Shown here one piece after another: positions 1-9,885 of a stretch of DNA of 14,176 nt. The position numbers and the translations under genes are program-made. The notes under the pieces were generated by a model, which did no database searches, was not told where the DNA came from, and was given only the letters and a program-made list of their open reading frames with translations. How positions within the stretch are numbered: position 1 is the first letter of the stretch; each line of letters starts with the position of its first letter. Origin of the DNA: Smittium mucronatum (lineage: Eukaryota; Kickxellomycota; Harpellomycetes; Harpellales; Legeriomycetaceae); NCBI GenBank assembly GCA_001953115.1, contig LSSL01002324.1, positions 1 to 14,176 on the forward strand. The letters run 5' to 3'.

Positions 1-603
1 ATACAATCGGTATTCATCAAGACAAGCTCAGCTCGTGAGCGTGCATATCACAAGTGGCCCACTTCCAAAACATGGATAGCCGATTTAATAAAAAATCCAT
101 TCATTGCAAAAAAGTCCACCTGGGTATCTGGGAGCTCCAGATGGATAAAAAAATATTGTAAAAAAAATGAAGCTGGGCAAACAGTCATATCATTGGCAGA
201 AAGAAAACTAAAAAATAATCGATCCAAAATACACCGCTGGGCCCAGGATCGAAAAATAAAAAATAAAGGAAACTGGATCGACCTCATTGCCACATACCCC
301 AGCCTGAGACTGGGTCTCCAGGACATCGGAAAAATGCGGATGGGCAGCTTCTGGACTGTTCAACGCCTGGCAACCTCAAAAATCATCCCAGAAAAATTTA
401 AATCTTTTTGTCCCTGCTGCAATCGGCATGCACCAGAGATTGTTGACCACATACTTCTCGACTGCCCCCGATGGCAATCGATCAGATCACAGACAATCGG
501 ACGGTTTCTGACCGCACCGATCGGAAATTTTCGAGAAATGAAAATTTCTCAGCCAACGAATTTCGGTTGGAAATATTTGGCAAATTCCTTGAGGGGAGTC
601 TAA
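1..603 (+). CDS. Partial C-terminal region of LINE reverse transcriptase polyprotein
   Basis: Frame 1 is open from base 1 to the TAA at 601-603, giving 200 residues of a protein whose start lies upstream of the window. In full elements this protein has endonuclease and reverse transcriptase activity and copies the element RNA into chromosomal target sites. Only the part after the polymerase core is present; no YxDD motif is in view. Residues about 95-135 form a basic, Trp/Leu-rich stretch (SLRLGLQDIGKMRMGSFW). It is followed by a knuckle with Cys at residues 137, 139 and 140, His150 and Cys155, then PRW. This spacing matches the Cys/His motif commonly found after the RT in LINE proteins. The TAA is probably premature: the expected C-terminal tail continues in frame 2 from about 593. 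Confidence 0.75.
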   Translation: MQSVFIKTSSARERAYHKWPTSKTWIADLIKNPFIAKKSTWVSGSSRWIKKYCKKNEAGQTVISLAERKLKNNRSKIHRWAQDRKIKNKGNWIDLIATYPSLRLGLQDIGKMRMGSFWTVQRLATSKIIPEKFKSFCPCCNRHAPEIVDHILLDCPRWQSIRSQTIGRFLTAPIGNFREMKISQPTNFGWKYLANSLRGV

Positions 604-817
604 ACAATCTTTAGGCCAGCTTTGTGCTAGTACCGCCGTTCAAAAATTTGAGTCTGAAACAGTTCAATGTTCGGATGGCATCCGTGTTGCCCGATCGCTT
701 ATACTAAAAAGTATAAGTGAATTACCAGCCTCATTGAACCAATGCCCTGTGGGTACGGAGCTGCTAGAGCGGCGGAGGGGTGTAGGAATATTTTTTTCAA
801 ATTTTTTTAATCTTTAA
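593..817 (+). pseudogene. Frame-shifted C-terminal tail of the same LINE protein
   Basis: Frame 2 has stops up to 590-592, then stays open for 74 codons to TAA at 815-817, picking up just where frame 1 is about to stop. The switch falls on the run GGGG at 593-596, so one extra G or two missing Gs would explain it. The translation looks like real protein: an acidic/polar linker, then IRVARSLILKSISEL, then ASLNQCPVGTELLERRRG at the end of the GC-rich part. A sequence resembling this last motif is found on the - strand near 13815-13875 and another, weaker, near 9170-9230. The last dozen or so codons run into the T-rich 3' tail, so the true stop may be earlier in intact copies. A sequencing error in the G run cannot be excluded. 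Confidence 0.6.
698..717 (+). other. Perfect 8-bp hairpin in LINE 3' coding region
   Basis: CTTATACT and AGTATAAG flank an AAAA loop, giving an uninterrupted stem in the 3' part of the element RNA. LINE reverse transcriptases often recognise 3' structure, so a role in template recognition is possible. The related copy at the right end has no identical hairpin in the same place, so the match may be chance. Confidence 0.3.
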
Positions 818-2524
818 ACTTAATTATTTATTTTTCAAAATTTTTTTGTATTTTTTTATCATAAACTTGATCATAAATTTTCTTTGGAATGATTTATATA
901 AGTAATTTAGGATAGAATTGTTTTTATGAAATTTTTTGTTTTTATAAGTTACATTATTAGTGACATAGATCCAATTTTTGATTTTTATTGAAAATTAGTT
1001 ACATTTAATGAATTCTCAATATATTATAAAATCTATCATTTCTGAGTGTAAATAAAGAAGACTTGAAAATGCGTGGAAGCTAAAAGTCTTTTTTAATTTT
1101 TTTATATAGTCGTTTATATTTATTATATAAAAATTTCAAGATTAATTAATTATTTAAAAAATTAAAAGATTTATATTTACTATATATTATTACATCGAAA
1201 TAAGTCTTATTGAAGTCGATAAAATTGGTTTCATATATATATATAAATAATGTATATAGTTTTTTGGGCCTTAACATAATATTTGAATATAAAAAATATA
1301 TTTAAATATATTTTCTAGATATTGATAATATTATTTTTCTCGTTTATATCCATATTATATAATATGATCACTTTTATAATTCTTTATAATTACAGAAAAA
1401 AAAATTTAACGTATTTTTAATCTGTTATAGTTAATATTATTGAAACAAAAAAAGTATAAGTATTATTCATAGATGAATAATTTTTATTTTCATTATGGTT
1501 TTAATTTGAATCTTTTATTAAAATAATCTATAAATTCGAAAAATAAATAAATTAGTGTATGAAACGGTTATATTATATATATTTTTTAGTTCGCTAATGA
1601 TTTTGTATTTAATTTGAAAAGAATTTTCTTTATTCTCAAATTTGATATTTAAATTTACAGTAATGGAATTAAATTATTTAAAATTAATTATAAAAATAAA
1701 AAAATCATTATCCAGTATCTATCCACCAAACTGATCTTGAGGGGAGATGGATGTATTTTTTATCTATAAAGTATAATAATGATATATGTTATTTCCAAAA
1801 AAATTATTGGATTATCTAAATGAAAATAATACAAATTTATTGCTCATAGGTAATCAAGTTTAAAAATTATTCTCTATTTATTATTATAAATATAATTTTT
1901 ATATTTAATAATATAGAAAATTGATTTTTTTTCATAAAAAAATAAGAGTATGGGGGAAAATCGTAACCATTTCAAGAGCATATTATTTTTTGAAAGAATT
2001 AAATGGAAATTTTTTTTCTAATAATTTATAATTTGATTTTTGAAGTTTAATATTTGGCTAAATTTTCACATTCTAACAACGATTCAACTTGTTTTCAAAA
2101 ACTGAAAACTAAATAAATAAGAAATATGCGAAGTCAAATTATTTTTACCCGAACAAATTTATATCGATGATTATTATCATGTTGTATTTTAATGAATCAT
2201 TTATTAAAAAATTTAGAAAATTTAAGTGAATTTTAATTGAAGAGAAATTTTTATTCACATTATCTAACCTTAAATATTAACTTATTTTTTATTCTATAAA
2301 AGTTAGAATTCAGCTGATTACATGTGCCTATGATTTTAAAAACATATAATCGTATAAAATGTTTTTATTTAATTATACTGAGCGCTTAAAATAATAGAAT
2401 TTAAAAAAAAAATCTAAAAAAAATTTGCAAAATTTATATTTCGTGAAGAAAGACTGAATTTTATTTGATAAATCAAAATTTGTTAGATAAATGGCTCTGA
2501 TAAGATAAATTTTTATTGTTTTAG

Positions 2525-2752
2525 GAAATCTCGTAATTGTGGAAATAAAAAATTCTTTATTATGTATTTTTAAATTAAAGATATTTTTTTAAATATTTAT
2601 TTTAAAATTTGCTTAAAGCTGCTTAAAAATATTTTGTGGATGTTATTTTTGGAAACAGAGAAAAAAAATAGCCCTAATAATAAAACAATTTGTGCAAAAT
2701 CAGACGGTTTTAAACACCATTAATATTATCCGACTGAATTAATAAATTTTCA
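2525..2752 (+). repeat. Left copy of a dispersed inverted repeat (about 230 bp)
   Basis: This stretch matches the reverse complement of about 5520-5745. A 39-base block (2708-2746) is identical to the complement of 5523-5561. The next roughly 100 bases toward lower coordinates differ at about 13 positions with no gap, by hand count. Beyond that the match continues more loosely to about 2525, with small gaps. Read on the - strand, this copy has a 40-residue open frame, from WCLKPSDFAQ to IFLSSFKQILK, that is in register with the frame in the other copy. Neither copy shows clear ends or target duplications. It is most likely a relic of an old mobile element; the class is unknown. Confidence 0.8.
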
Positions 2753-3078
2753 TTGGGTTGTGAGCAACAATTTATATTAAAATCCTAGATTTAAAATGTT
2801 TTTTTTTTTTGATTTAGAAATTATAAGTTAATATTCATTAATAAAATATTGGTCAAAAATTATCCTAACATCATATATAATATATGTTTTTTTAATTATT
2901 TTATGGAGCTTTAAAAATGTTTTTTTTAAAAAAATTATAAATTAAGCTTTTAAAAAATATAATGAGATTGTCTATTGTTATAAAAAAGCAATATTAAAAT
3001 CGTTCTGGTAAAAAAATCAGTAAAACGGACTAAATAATTTTTAGTTAGTTAGTTTTTTGTTTTTTAGATCAATATTGA

Positions 3079-3082
<4 letters not shown>

Positions 3083-3109
<27 letters not shown>
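3083..3109. repeat. T20-A7 homopolymer tract
   Basis: Twenty T followed directly by seven A, then GGAGGGGG. This is the longest homopolymer in the window. It could be slippage of an AT-rich region or the fossil poly(A)/poly(T) end of a retrotransposed copy; no recognisable sequence of the latter lies beside it. Confidence 0.7.
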
Positions 3110-4120
3110 GGAGGGGGTTATACTACAAAGATAATTTATGGATTATAAAAATTACAAATCACACGGTTGATTAAAAGAAAAAAAATACGAAAAGTAAAAA
3201 TATTTAACTCAAGAATTGGATATAATTTTGATAAAAAAATAATAATGAACTGTTTCTAGAAATTTTTATTTTGCGAATTTTTTTTTGTATAGTAACTCTA
3301 TTACCCTGGTTGTCCGGATTATTTCGATTGCCATGTATTAAAAGGATTAAAATTTTCAAGAAATTTTCAGAGCTTGAATCAACTAAATCTTTAATCATTT
3401 TATTTTTATAATAGTCAGCAGCGATGTAATTTTTCTATTTTATTGTTTTTTGAAAAAAAATAAAAGCGTTTATTGGATTAGAATTCCGAAATACTAGAAA
3501 AAAATTGAGACTCAGGAGAGTTTTATGCTTAAAAATCACCATAATTAAATTATTTAGTATGGTATTCTATAAAAGCTAATGTAATACCTTTTAAAAGGTT
3601 CAAAAAATATTAATTTTATAATATTGAAAATTTTTAAAAAAGCCGGTTATTTCTAAATATATATAATTTATTTAAAAATTTTAAATTTCAAATCTTTTGA
3701 AAATTGATTTTATATTTTTAAGATGTGTAAAGTTAAGCGGGAGAGTGGATTTTTTTTAAATACAAGCACATATTCAGATATATTGAGGGTAAAATGATGT
3801 ACATTTTTCAGATAAATAAATACTAAATTTTCTAATTTTCTAATTTTTATTATTAAATATTAAATAATTATTTTATTATTGTCCAGAATATAAAAAAATA
3901 TTGTTCACATGTAACAGACTAGTAAATATGCAAATACAATTTAAATTTCAAAAATAAAAATTTTAAGATCTATTTTCGGTAGAAAATCATACAGCCAGAA
4001 TATATATATATATCAATAAGCGGAAAGGGCTATAAAAACCAGTATATTAAAAGAATATTACTTTTTAATCCAATAAGCATAAATTTCAGATTGTTATAAT
4101 AATAAAAACTGGACATAAAA

Positions 4121-4140
4121 AATTATAATTATAATTATAA
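4121..4140. repeat. (AATTAT)3 microsatellite
   Basis: Three tandem copies of AATTAT plus two further bases, a few bases upstream of a 17-bp tandem repeat. Ordinary slippage repeat. Confidence 0.75.
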
Positions 4141-4148
4141 AAATTTAA

Positions 4149-4193
4149 AAATAAAAATATAAGCCAAATAAAAATATAAGCCAAATAAAAATA
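4149..4193. repeat. 17-bp tandem repeat, about 2.6 copies
   Basis: The unit aaataaaaatataagcc occurs twice without change (4149-4165 and 4166-4182), followed by an 11-base partial third copy. Identical units in otherwise diverged DNA suggest recent duplication. Confidence 0.85.
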
Positions 4194-5519
4194 ATTTTGT
4201 AGATATTATTAGTATATATTTCATTTATAAACATAATTTTATAATTTATTTAACCTAATTTAATTTAAAAAAGCCTAATTTTGATTAGAATTATATTTAA
4301 TTATCTAAAATTGGGATTTTATACATCTGATTTTTGGTATAAACTGATTATAGAAATTATTATTAAATAAAAGATATGTATCAATTAATTAATATCTCCA
4401 AAATCTATATATAGAGCGGATATTCTGAAAAAATAAAATAAGGCTATTTATCAACGACTTTTTACGTAATAAAAAAATAAAACCTATTTCTAAAAATTAA
4501 AATAATTCTTTAAATTAGGGGGTTTAATTTTTTAAAATAAGCCAAGGATGTTCAAACTGACTACAAACTGAATTAGTCAAGGTGTTTAGTATTTTTGGTT
4601 TGGAATTTATCCAAAGAAAAAATTTAATTATAATTTGACGAAAATTCTAGCAGATTCAGTTATAATAACATAAAAATAGGAATATTTTATTAGTGAACTG
4701 AATATTACACATAAAAAAATCTTTATTATCCCATTAAGAAATGGTACCACATTTTTTTTTGGGCAATTACCTTTAAATATCATATTTTTTAATTTTAAAT
4801 ATAATTTTAATTTTTATTTGATTAAATAAAAAATACTGAACTTAAATTTTATAAGAAATATAATCCTAAAAACTAGAATTTTTTTAGAAAAAGTATATAA
4901 TACCAATATTAATCCCTATTAATTTCATCGAGGATTCGAAGCTATAATAAATTTTTTAGATAAATAATAGTCCGCTTTAAATTGATGTTTTTTAAAAAAA
5001 TAAATACAAATATTTAGAGACACATTTTTCCACAAAAAATCCGTGCACATATATATAATAATGTATTTTTCAAGAAAATATATTTAATATAATTTAGGTA
5101 AAACGAAAATAGAATTTTTAAAAATAATTTAGTGAAGATAACTGATTTAAAAAGAAAATATTATTGATTTTAAATCCATAATAAGCCCATCCAAATAAAA
5201 ATTTAATCCGATGCGCAAAAGATGGAGTATATAATCTTTACAATAAAAAAAATCCATTTAAATGAAAGTTATATTTTTTCCAAAAAAAATACTCTTAAAT
5301 AAATGAAAATACAAATAAAAATTTAAAAAAATATAACATTTCCTTTAATGATATAAAAAGTGTTCTCAGTGATTAAATGATTAAATTATTAAATGATATT
5401 GAATAATAAAAAAAATGGATTGAAAAAAACCACCGGGTTGGTAAGTACTGAAGAAGTGCACTTATTTATACTTAAATATTATTTGGAATTAAACTTAAAA
5501 GCTATTAGATTTGTAGAAA

Positions 5520-5745
5520 ATGTTTATTAATTCAGTCGGATAATATTAATGGTGTTTAAAATCATCTTATTTCGCACAAATTATTTTATCTCTAGGGCTA
5601 TTTTGTTACTCTGATTCCAAAAATAACACCTACAAAATATTTTTAAGCAGCTTTATGCAATTTTTTAAAAAATTAATAATAATTCTATTTTTAATTTAAA
5701 TATACATAATTAAAGGATTTTTCGTTATCTCAATCTTAGAGTATT
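5520..5745 (-). repeat. Right copy of the dispersed inverted repeat
   Basis: Reverse-complement partner of 2525-2752, about 2.77 kb away. In this copy the open frame reads on the + strand from WCLKSSYFAQ through SKNNTYKIFLSSF and stays open into the following AT-rich sequence. The amino-acid differences from the left copy are not clearly conservative, so coding constraint is not proven. The two arms could be the ends of one foldback element of about 3.2 kb, or two separate insertions of the same element; the DNA between them has no recognisable transposase. Confidence 0.8.
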
Positions 5746-7762
5746 TTTTCTAATATCTTCTTAAAAAATACAAATAAATTTATTTATTTTATTTATATTT
5801 GGCTATTTAAATTAATATAATGTTATTTTAGTTTTGAATAAAAATAAGATTAATCTATTATATATGTTTTTATTGTTTTTTTTTGTGATTTTTTAATCAG
5901 AGAATTAAATTAAATATAATTTTTAATACAGATAAAAATGAATTTTATTATCTCGTATTAATTTTATTTCATTTCCAGTAATCCAAAATGTGTTTTTAAT
6001 CAGATAATATACAATTAATTGGTAATACCATAAAAAAGGAATTTTGGTTTAAAAATCACATTTCTCTGGATATTATAGATACAGTCTTTTAATTCTATAA
6101 AATATTTACAGTTTTTATTAATATTATAATTATTCCAATGAAAAAATCAGGCTTTTTTCATATTTATTTTTTTACGTTTAAAATATTGTTTTTCAAAAAA
6201 TAAAAAGACGGATTTTATTATTTTTTAAAGAAAATTTAGATGGTAATTTTTATTTAAAGAATATCGTCTTAAAATTTAAATATTTTTGAAAGATTATAAA
6301 ATACTAATTTAATTTATTTCAAGATTAGTATATTCATATTTTATTTTGTATTTATTTTTGAAAATAACGAATTATATCTCTACAAGGAAATATCCAGCCG
6401 CAAGAAAAACTACTTAAAAAGCTTGTAAATTATATGTAATCAATTTTTAGGCCTACTTACAATTTTTTTTAACTAAATTAAGCCTAAATTAATAATATAT
6501 CAATGATATGTTAATATCTAAATTAAAATGTACCAATAAAATCATTGAAAACATTAATTATTTACAACCAAATATTAAAAAAATTTAATCATATTAATTT
6601 GCATAAATTTAAACCAAATATTTTTATGGCAAAAAATTATAAATACGGAAGAGTATTTTCAAGGCCAGAATTTTTTTTTACTGTGTATAAAATTGAAAAA
6701 AATAAAATTAACTCGTCACCAAAACGATAAAAAAAATATACTATCACTAATCAAATTTTAAAAAATTTATAATAATTTCTTCCTAAAAGTAAAATTTTGT
6801 ATTTTAAAATAATTTTACAAACCATTTTAGTGATAAATTTTGAAATAGGAAAAGTGTCCTGTTCCACAGAGAATCTCCCATATATAAATAAATATATATT
6901 TAATGCCGAATACTAACCAATTATTAATTAGATAAAATATTATCATGGGCTAAAAAATTTAGGTTGTGAACCTAAGATTAGTTGGAAATATAGGAGAAAA
7001 CATGTTATCTTGATTGGTTAGAAATATTTGATATCCATCAGCTAAATCAAATCAAATCAAAAAAAATATGAATCTTAGAAAGATATTTAATGTTTTTGAA
7101 AGGTTAGACATAAAAAAAAACTCCGATTTCAAAAAAATCAACATATAAAAATTATTCACAGATTTTATTTTAAAAAAAAGCGTTTTTATGAATACTTGTA
7201 TAAGTTTTATATTCAAAAAAAATTAAGAATTAAAATAAGCTTTCATTATTAGATATAGATTTTTTGGATTATAGGAATAATAATATTTAGATTAGAATAC
7301 AAGACCTTAAAAAAGAGGGTATACTTACACTAATTATATACATATATATTTGTGTGGAAATCGATATGATTTTATAAAAACTTCATTATTTTTATAAGAA
7401 TTTTCGAAAGCCCCCCAAAATTCTGACATCGAAAGTTGAGATTTTTATTTTCAAGTTTTTGTATTATAAATATAATTTTTATATGATGATAAAAAAATTC
7501 TAAATTTTTGTACACATGTTAATTCATAAAAAAGATAGCAATTTTGATAACAATTCATCTTTTAAAGTTTTTTTTTACATTTTATTTCGAAAAGCGACTA
7601 AAATTTTTTTGAATAAATTTAATAATAAGATAATTATTAAATCACTCTTTTTTATTATCTTTTACAGGATAAAGATAATTTTTGTCTTAATTACGTTTCG
7701 ATTTTTATCTAAATATAGCCCCCTTTTTTTTTTATAGTTTTTTTAATAAAATTTTATTTCTC

Positions 7763-7809
7763 TATATATATATATATATATTAATATATATATTAATATA
7801 TATATTAAA
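7763..7809. repeat. TA dinucleotide repeat grading into a 12-bp tandem repeat
   Basis: A (TA)n tract runs into about two and a half copies of tatatatattaa. It can fold on itself and is likely polymorphic in length. Confidence 0.8.
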
Positions 7810-9091
7810 AAATTATTTCTTCAAGGAAAGCAGGGAATAAATTTTAAATTAACCACCAGAAAAAATAATAAAAATATCTATAGAAAAAAAATATTAGAGT
7901 TTATTTTATAGTCTCAGGGGCTCTTTAAGAATTTGTCGCATAATAATTTCTTTTTTTCCTTAATCAAATGTCTAAATATAATAAAGAATTCTAGAAGATA
8001 TTTTTGATTTATGTAAATAAAACTATGCCAATAATAGCCAATATACTGGATTAAAAGAAGAATCGAAAATTTTTTTAGAGATTTTTATTGCTATATTTAT
8101 GCGGAAGGTAAATAACTTATAAACCAGAATATCATTAAATAGTAATAAAAGTTAATTTAAACACTTTTTTCTCCATAAAATTATCAATCAAATTTAACTG
8201 TATCATATGAAAAGTCGAATTCAAATATCAAATGAATTGGTGTTAAGTGAAATCGTTATTTATCTATTTTACATAATTAATCTGGTATTAGTAGTCAAAA
8301 AATTTATTGTAAGCGATTTGAAATTTATAAAGAGATATATTTTATAATTTATACAAATAAATTTAAGGTTCAGTAGTGTAAGAGGGAAAAATCAATAAAA
8401 AAATCCAACAGTTATTTTTTTAAGGAAAAGTGTACTTTACACTCATCTTAATTATAAAAAAACTTGACCCAAAAAAAATTATAACAATACTTTATTTTAT
8501 ATCAATATCATATTAAATCTTTTTACACTTGAGAATTCAACCCATGAATTTTTAATTATAATAACAGGTATTCGGAATAAAACCCCATTATTAAAATTAT
8601 TTACGATAGAAAAATCGTGATTATATATGAATATATTTTAAACATGGCAATTATATCATGATAGATATAATTTTAGAAAGAAAATAATTTTGGGTAAACA
8701 ATATCGAGAACCTTCAGTAAAGTGATCTAGCAACCAAGAATAATAATAATTTTTCGCAAAAAAAAATAAATATATACTTATACCTTTCCACATGCAGATA
8801 ATTTTTTTTTTTCAACCATATAAATTTAAAATATAACCCCAATTACTATTTCGCCTTAATTTCTCTTATTAAATATTTACCGTTTTACTGAAATAATATA
8901 TCCCACTAGATAACTTAAATATTTATAAATTATTTACCGCTAAAATTTTAATTATTTAAATCATCGATTAAATAATCACATAATACCCAAATACGATTAT
9001 TTTGAAGAAGTTTTGGTAAGCGGTTACAACATACAAATGATTTAGATTATTTTTAAATTTTTTCTGCTTTTTTTTTTCTCGGGAAATTTAT

Positions 9092-9275
9092 TTTAAAGAT
9101 AATAAAAATTTGAAAAAAATTCAATTTAAGAAAGTAATAAAAGAATAAGTTACAAAAAAATCAATCACCCACTTGCCCTCTGCTGACATAGCACTTGCAT
9201 AACTTGTGGGAGCTGATTTAAGGAGGCTGTAGAATCATGTATGCGCTTTGTCATTCTTCTTAAGATATTTGTATT
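9092..9275 (-). mobile_element. Probable relic of a LINE 3' end
   Basis: On the - strand the sequence at 9092-9122 reads a T-run, CAAATTTTT, then ATCTTTAAA, closely matching 791-818 at the end of the left LINE. Upstream on that strand, 9165-9275 is an open stretch of 36 codons ending in TGA. It contains ASLNQLPQVMQVLCQQRASG, which lines up with ASLNQCPVGTELLERRRG of the left element, at a comparable distance from the tail. The 57 bases between CAGAGG and the tail compare with 45 in the right-end copy and 12 in the left. Two weak matches in the right order and spacing make a real relic likely, though the tail alone could be chance in AT-rich DNA. Nothing further upstream can be matched. Confidence 0.45.
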
Positions 9276-9885
9276 TTATTGTTTACACCTTTGATTTTTT
9301 TTAAATTTATTAATGGGGTGAATAAATTAAAAATCATGGATTCAATGAAAGTTAACTACATCCCTATATCAATTTCATCACAATATCCTCACATTAATTT
9401 CACCAAATAACTCTTTCTAGTTAGAGATTTTATAAGTATACACTCACTTAAATTTGATATAAATTAAAAACACAAAAACACAAAATTTAAAATGTCTTTT
9501 TATTCAAAGATAAAATTACCAATTTTTTCTTTTTAGCTGATAGTTCTGTTTTTTCCAAGATCTTTATGAAAATCGATTTTACGAGTTCGAAATAGCTCTG
9601 ATCACAACATTAAAAATCCCTGCCATATCCTACAGGGTTATATAATGGTTTAATTCTGGGAATACTTTGAATAATCATTAAAGGTAAGATTAGATAATGT
9701 AATTTTACATTTTATTGGTGAAATTGATTTCATTTTAAGTGGATAGACGATATATTTCTGAATGGAAGGTTTGTCAAGATCGCAAAAAATAGTTTGCGGA
9801 AAAAAAGTAAAGGCTTATAGAGGCGAGAGAATTATGATACGAACCTATGTAAACACCCATATGATACCGAGATGTTACGTTGAGA
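9276..9885. other. Intergenic, no feature recognised
   Basis: AT-rich but less extreme than the desert to the left. It lies downstream of the membrane-protein gene on the - strand and must hold its 3' untranslated region. No AATAAA signal is seen on the - strand in the first hundred bases after the stop. No open frame or repeat stands out. Confidence 0.5.

Larger units (their letters stand above)
1..818 (+). mobile_element. 3' portion of a non-LTR (LINE) retrotransposon, 5' end outside window
   Basis: The segment is much richer in G+C than the AT desert that begins just after it, and it is open in frame 1 from the first base. It encodes the region downstream of the reverse transcriptase, including a Cys/His knuckle, and then the C-terminal tail of the element in another frame. 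The 3' end is placed near 809-818, after the tail tttttttcaaattttttta (791-809). The same 19 bases occur on the other strand at 13753-13771 beside a related element, so they belong to the element and not to the flank. No target-site duplication can be defined because the 5' end is missing. The copy is not functional as read, because of the frameshift near 593. Assignment to LINE is firm; the clade is not resolved. Confidence 0.8.
819..9091. other. AT-rich gene desert
   Basis: About 8.3 kb of DNA with very little G+C, dominated by A and T runs and TA-rich stretches. Short open frames exist (for example 3204-3398 on -, 6545-6730 and 7516-7737 on +), but their translations are strings of Lys, Ile, Asn and Phe as expected from composition, with no domain or motif. 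I found no tRNA-like B box, rRNA or structured RNA. The supported contents are the inverted repeat pair at about 2525-2752 and 5520-5745, a T20A7 tract at 3083-3109, and tandem repeats at 4121-4193 and 7763-7809. Other repeats or divergent elements could be hidden, since old insertions in such DNA lose recognisable sequence quickly. Confidence 0.7.

Noticed and set aside
48..326. 92-residue open frame on the - strand
   Set aside because: Antisense shadow of the LINE protein, which is open across the same bases and carries family motifs downstream.
3204..3398. 64-residue open frame on the - strand
   Set aside because: Ile/Lys/Asn-rich translation as expected from AT-rich DNA, with no motif, no coding-like composition and no neighbour.
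6545..6730. 61-residue open frame on the + strand
   Set aside because: Composition-driven Lys/Asn/Phe string with no recognisable domain.
1882..7484. 23-base direct repeat (1882-1904 and 7462-7484)
   Set aside because: The matching word is A+T only and does not extend on either side, so it is likely by chance in this composition.
7516..7737. 73-residue hydrophobic open frame on the + strand
   Set aside because: Phe/Ile/Lys runs arise directly from T- and A-runs; the apparent membrane segments are a composition artefact.
9575..9590. GAGTTCGAAATAGC, resembling a tRNA B box
   Set aside because: No A box, no acceptor or anticodon stem can be formed around it.
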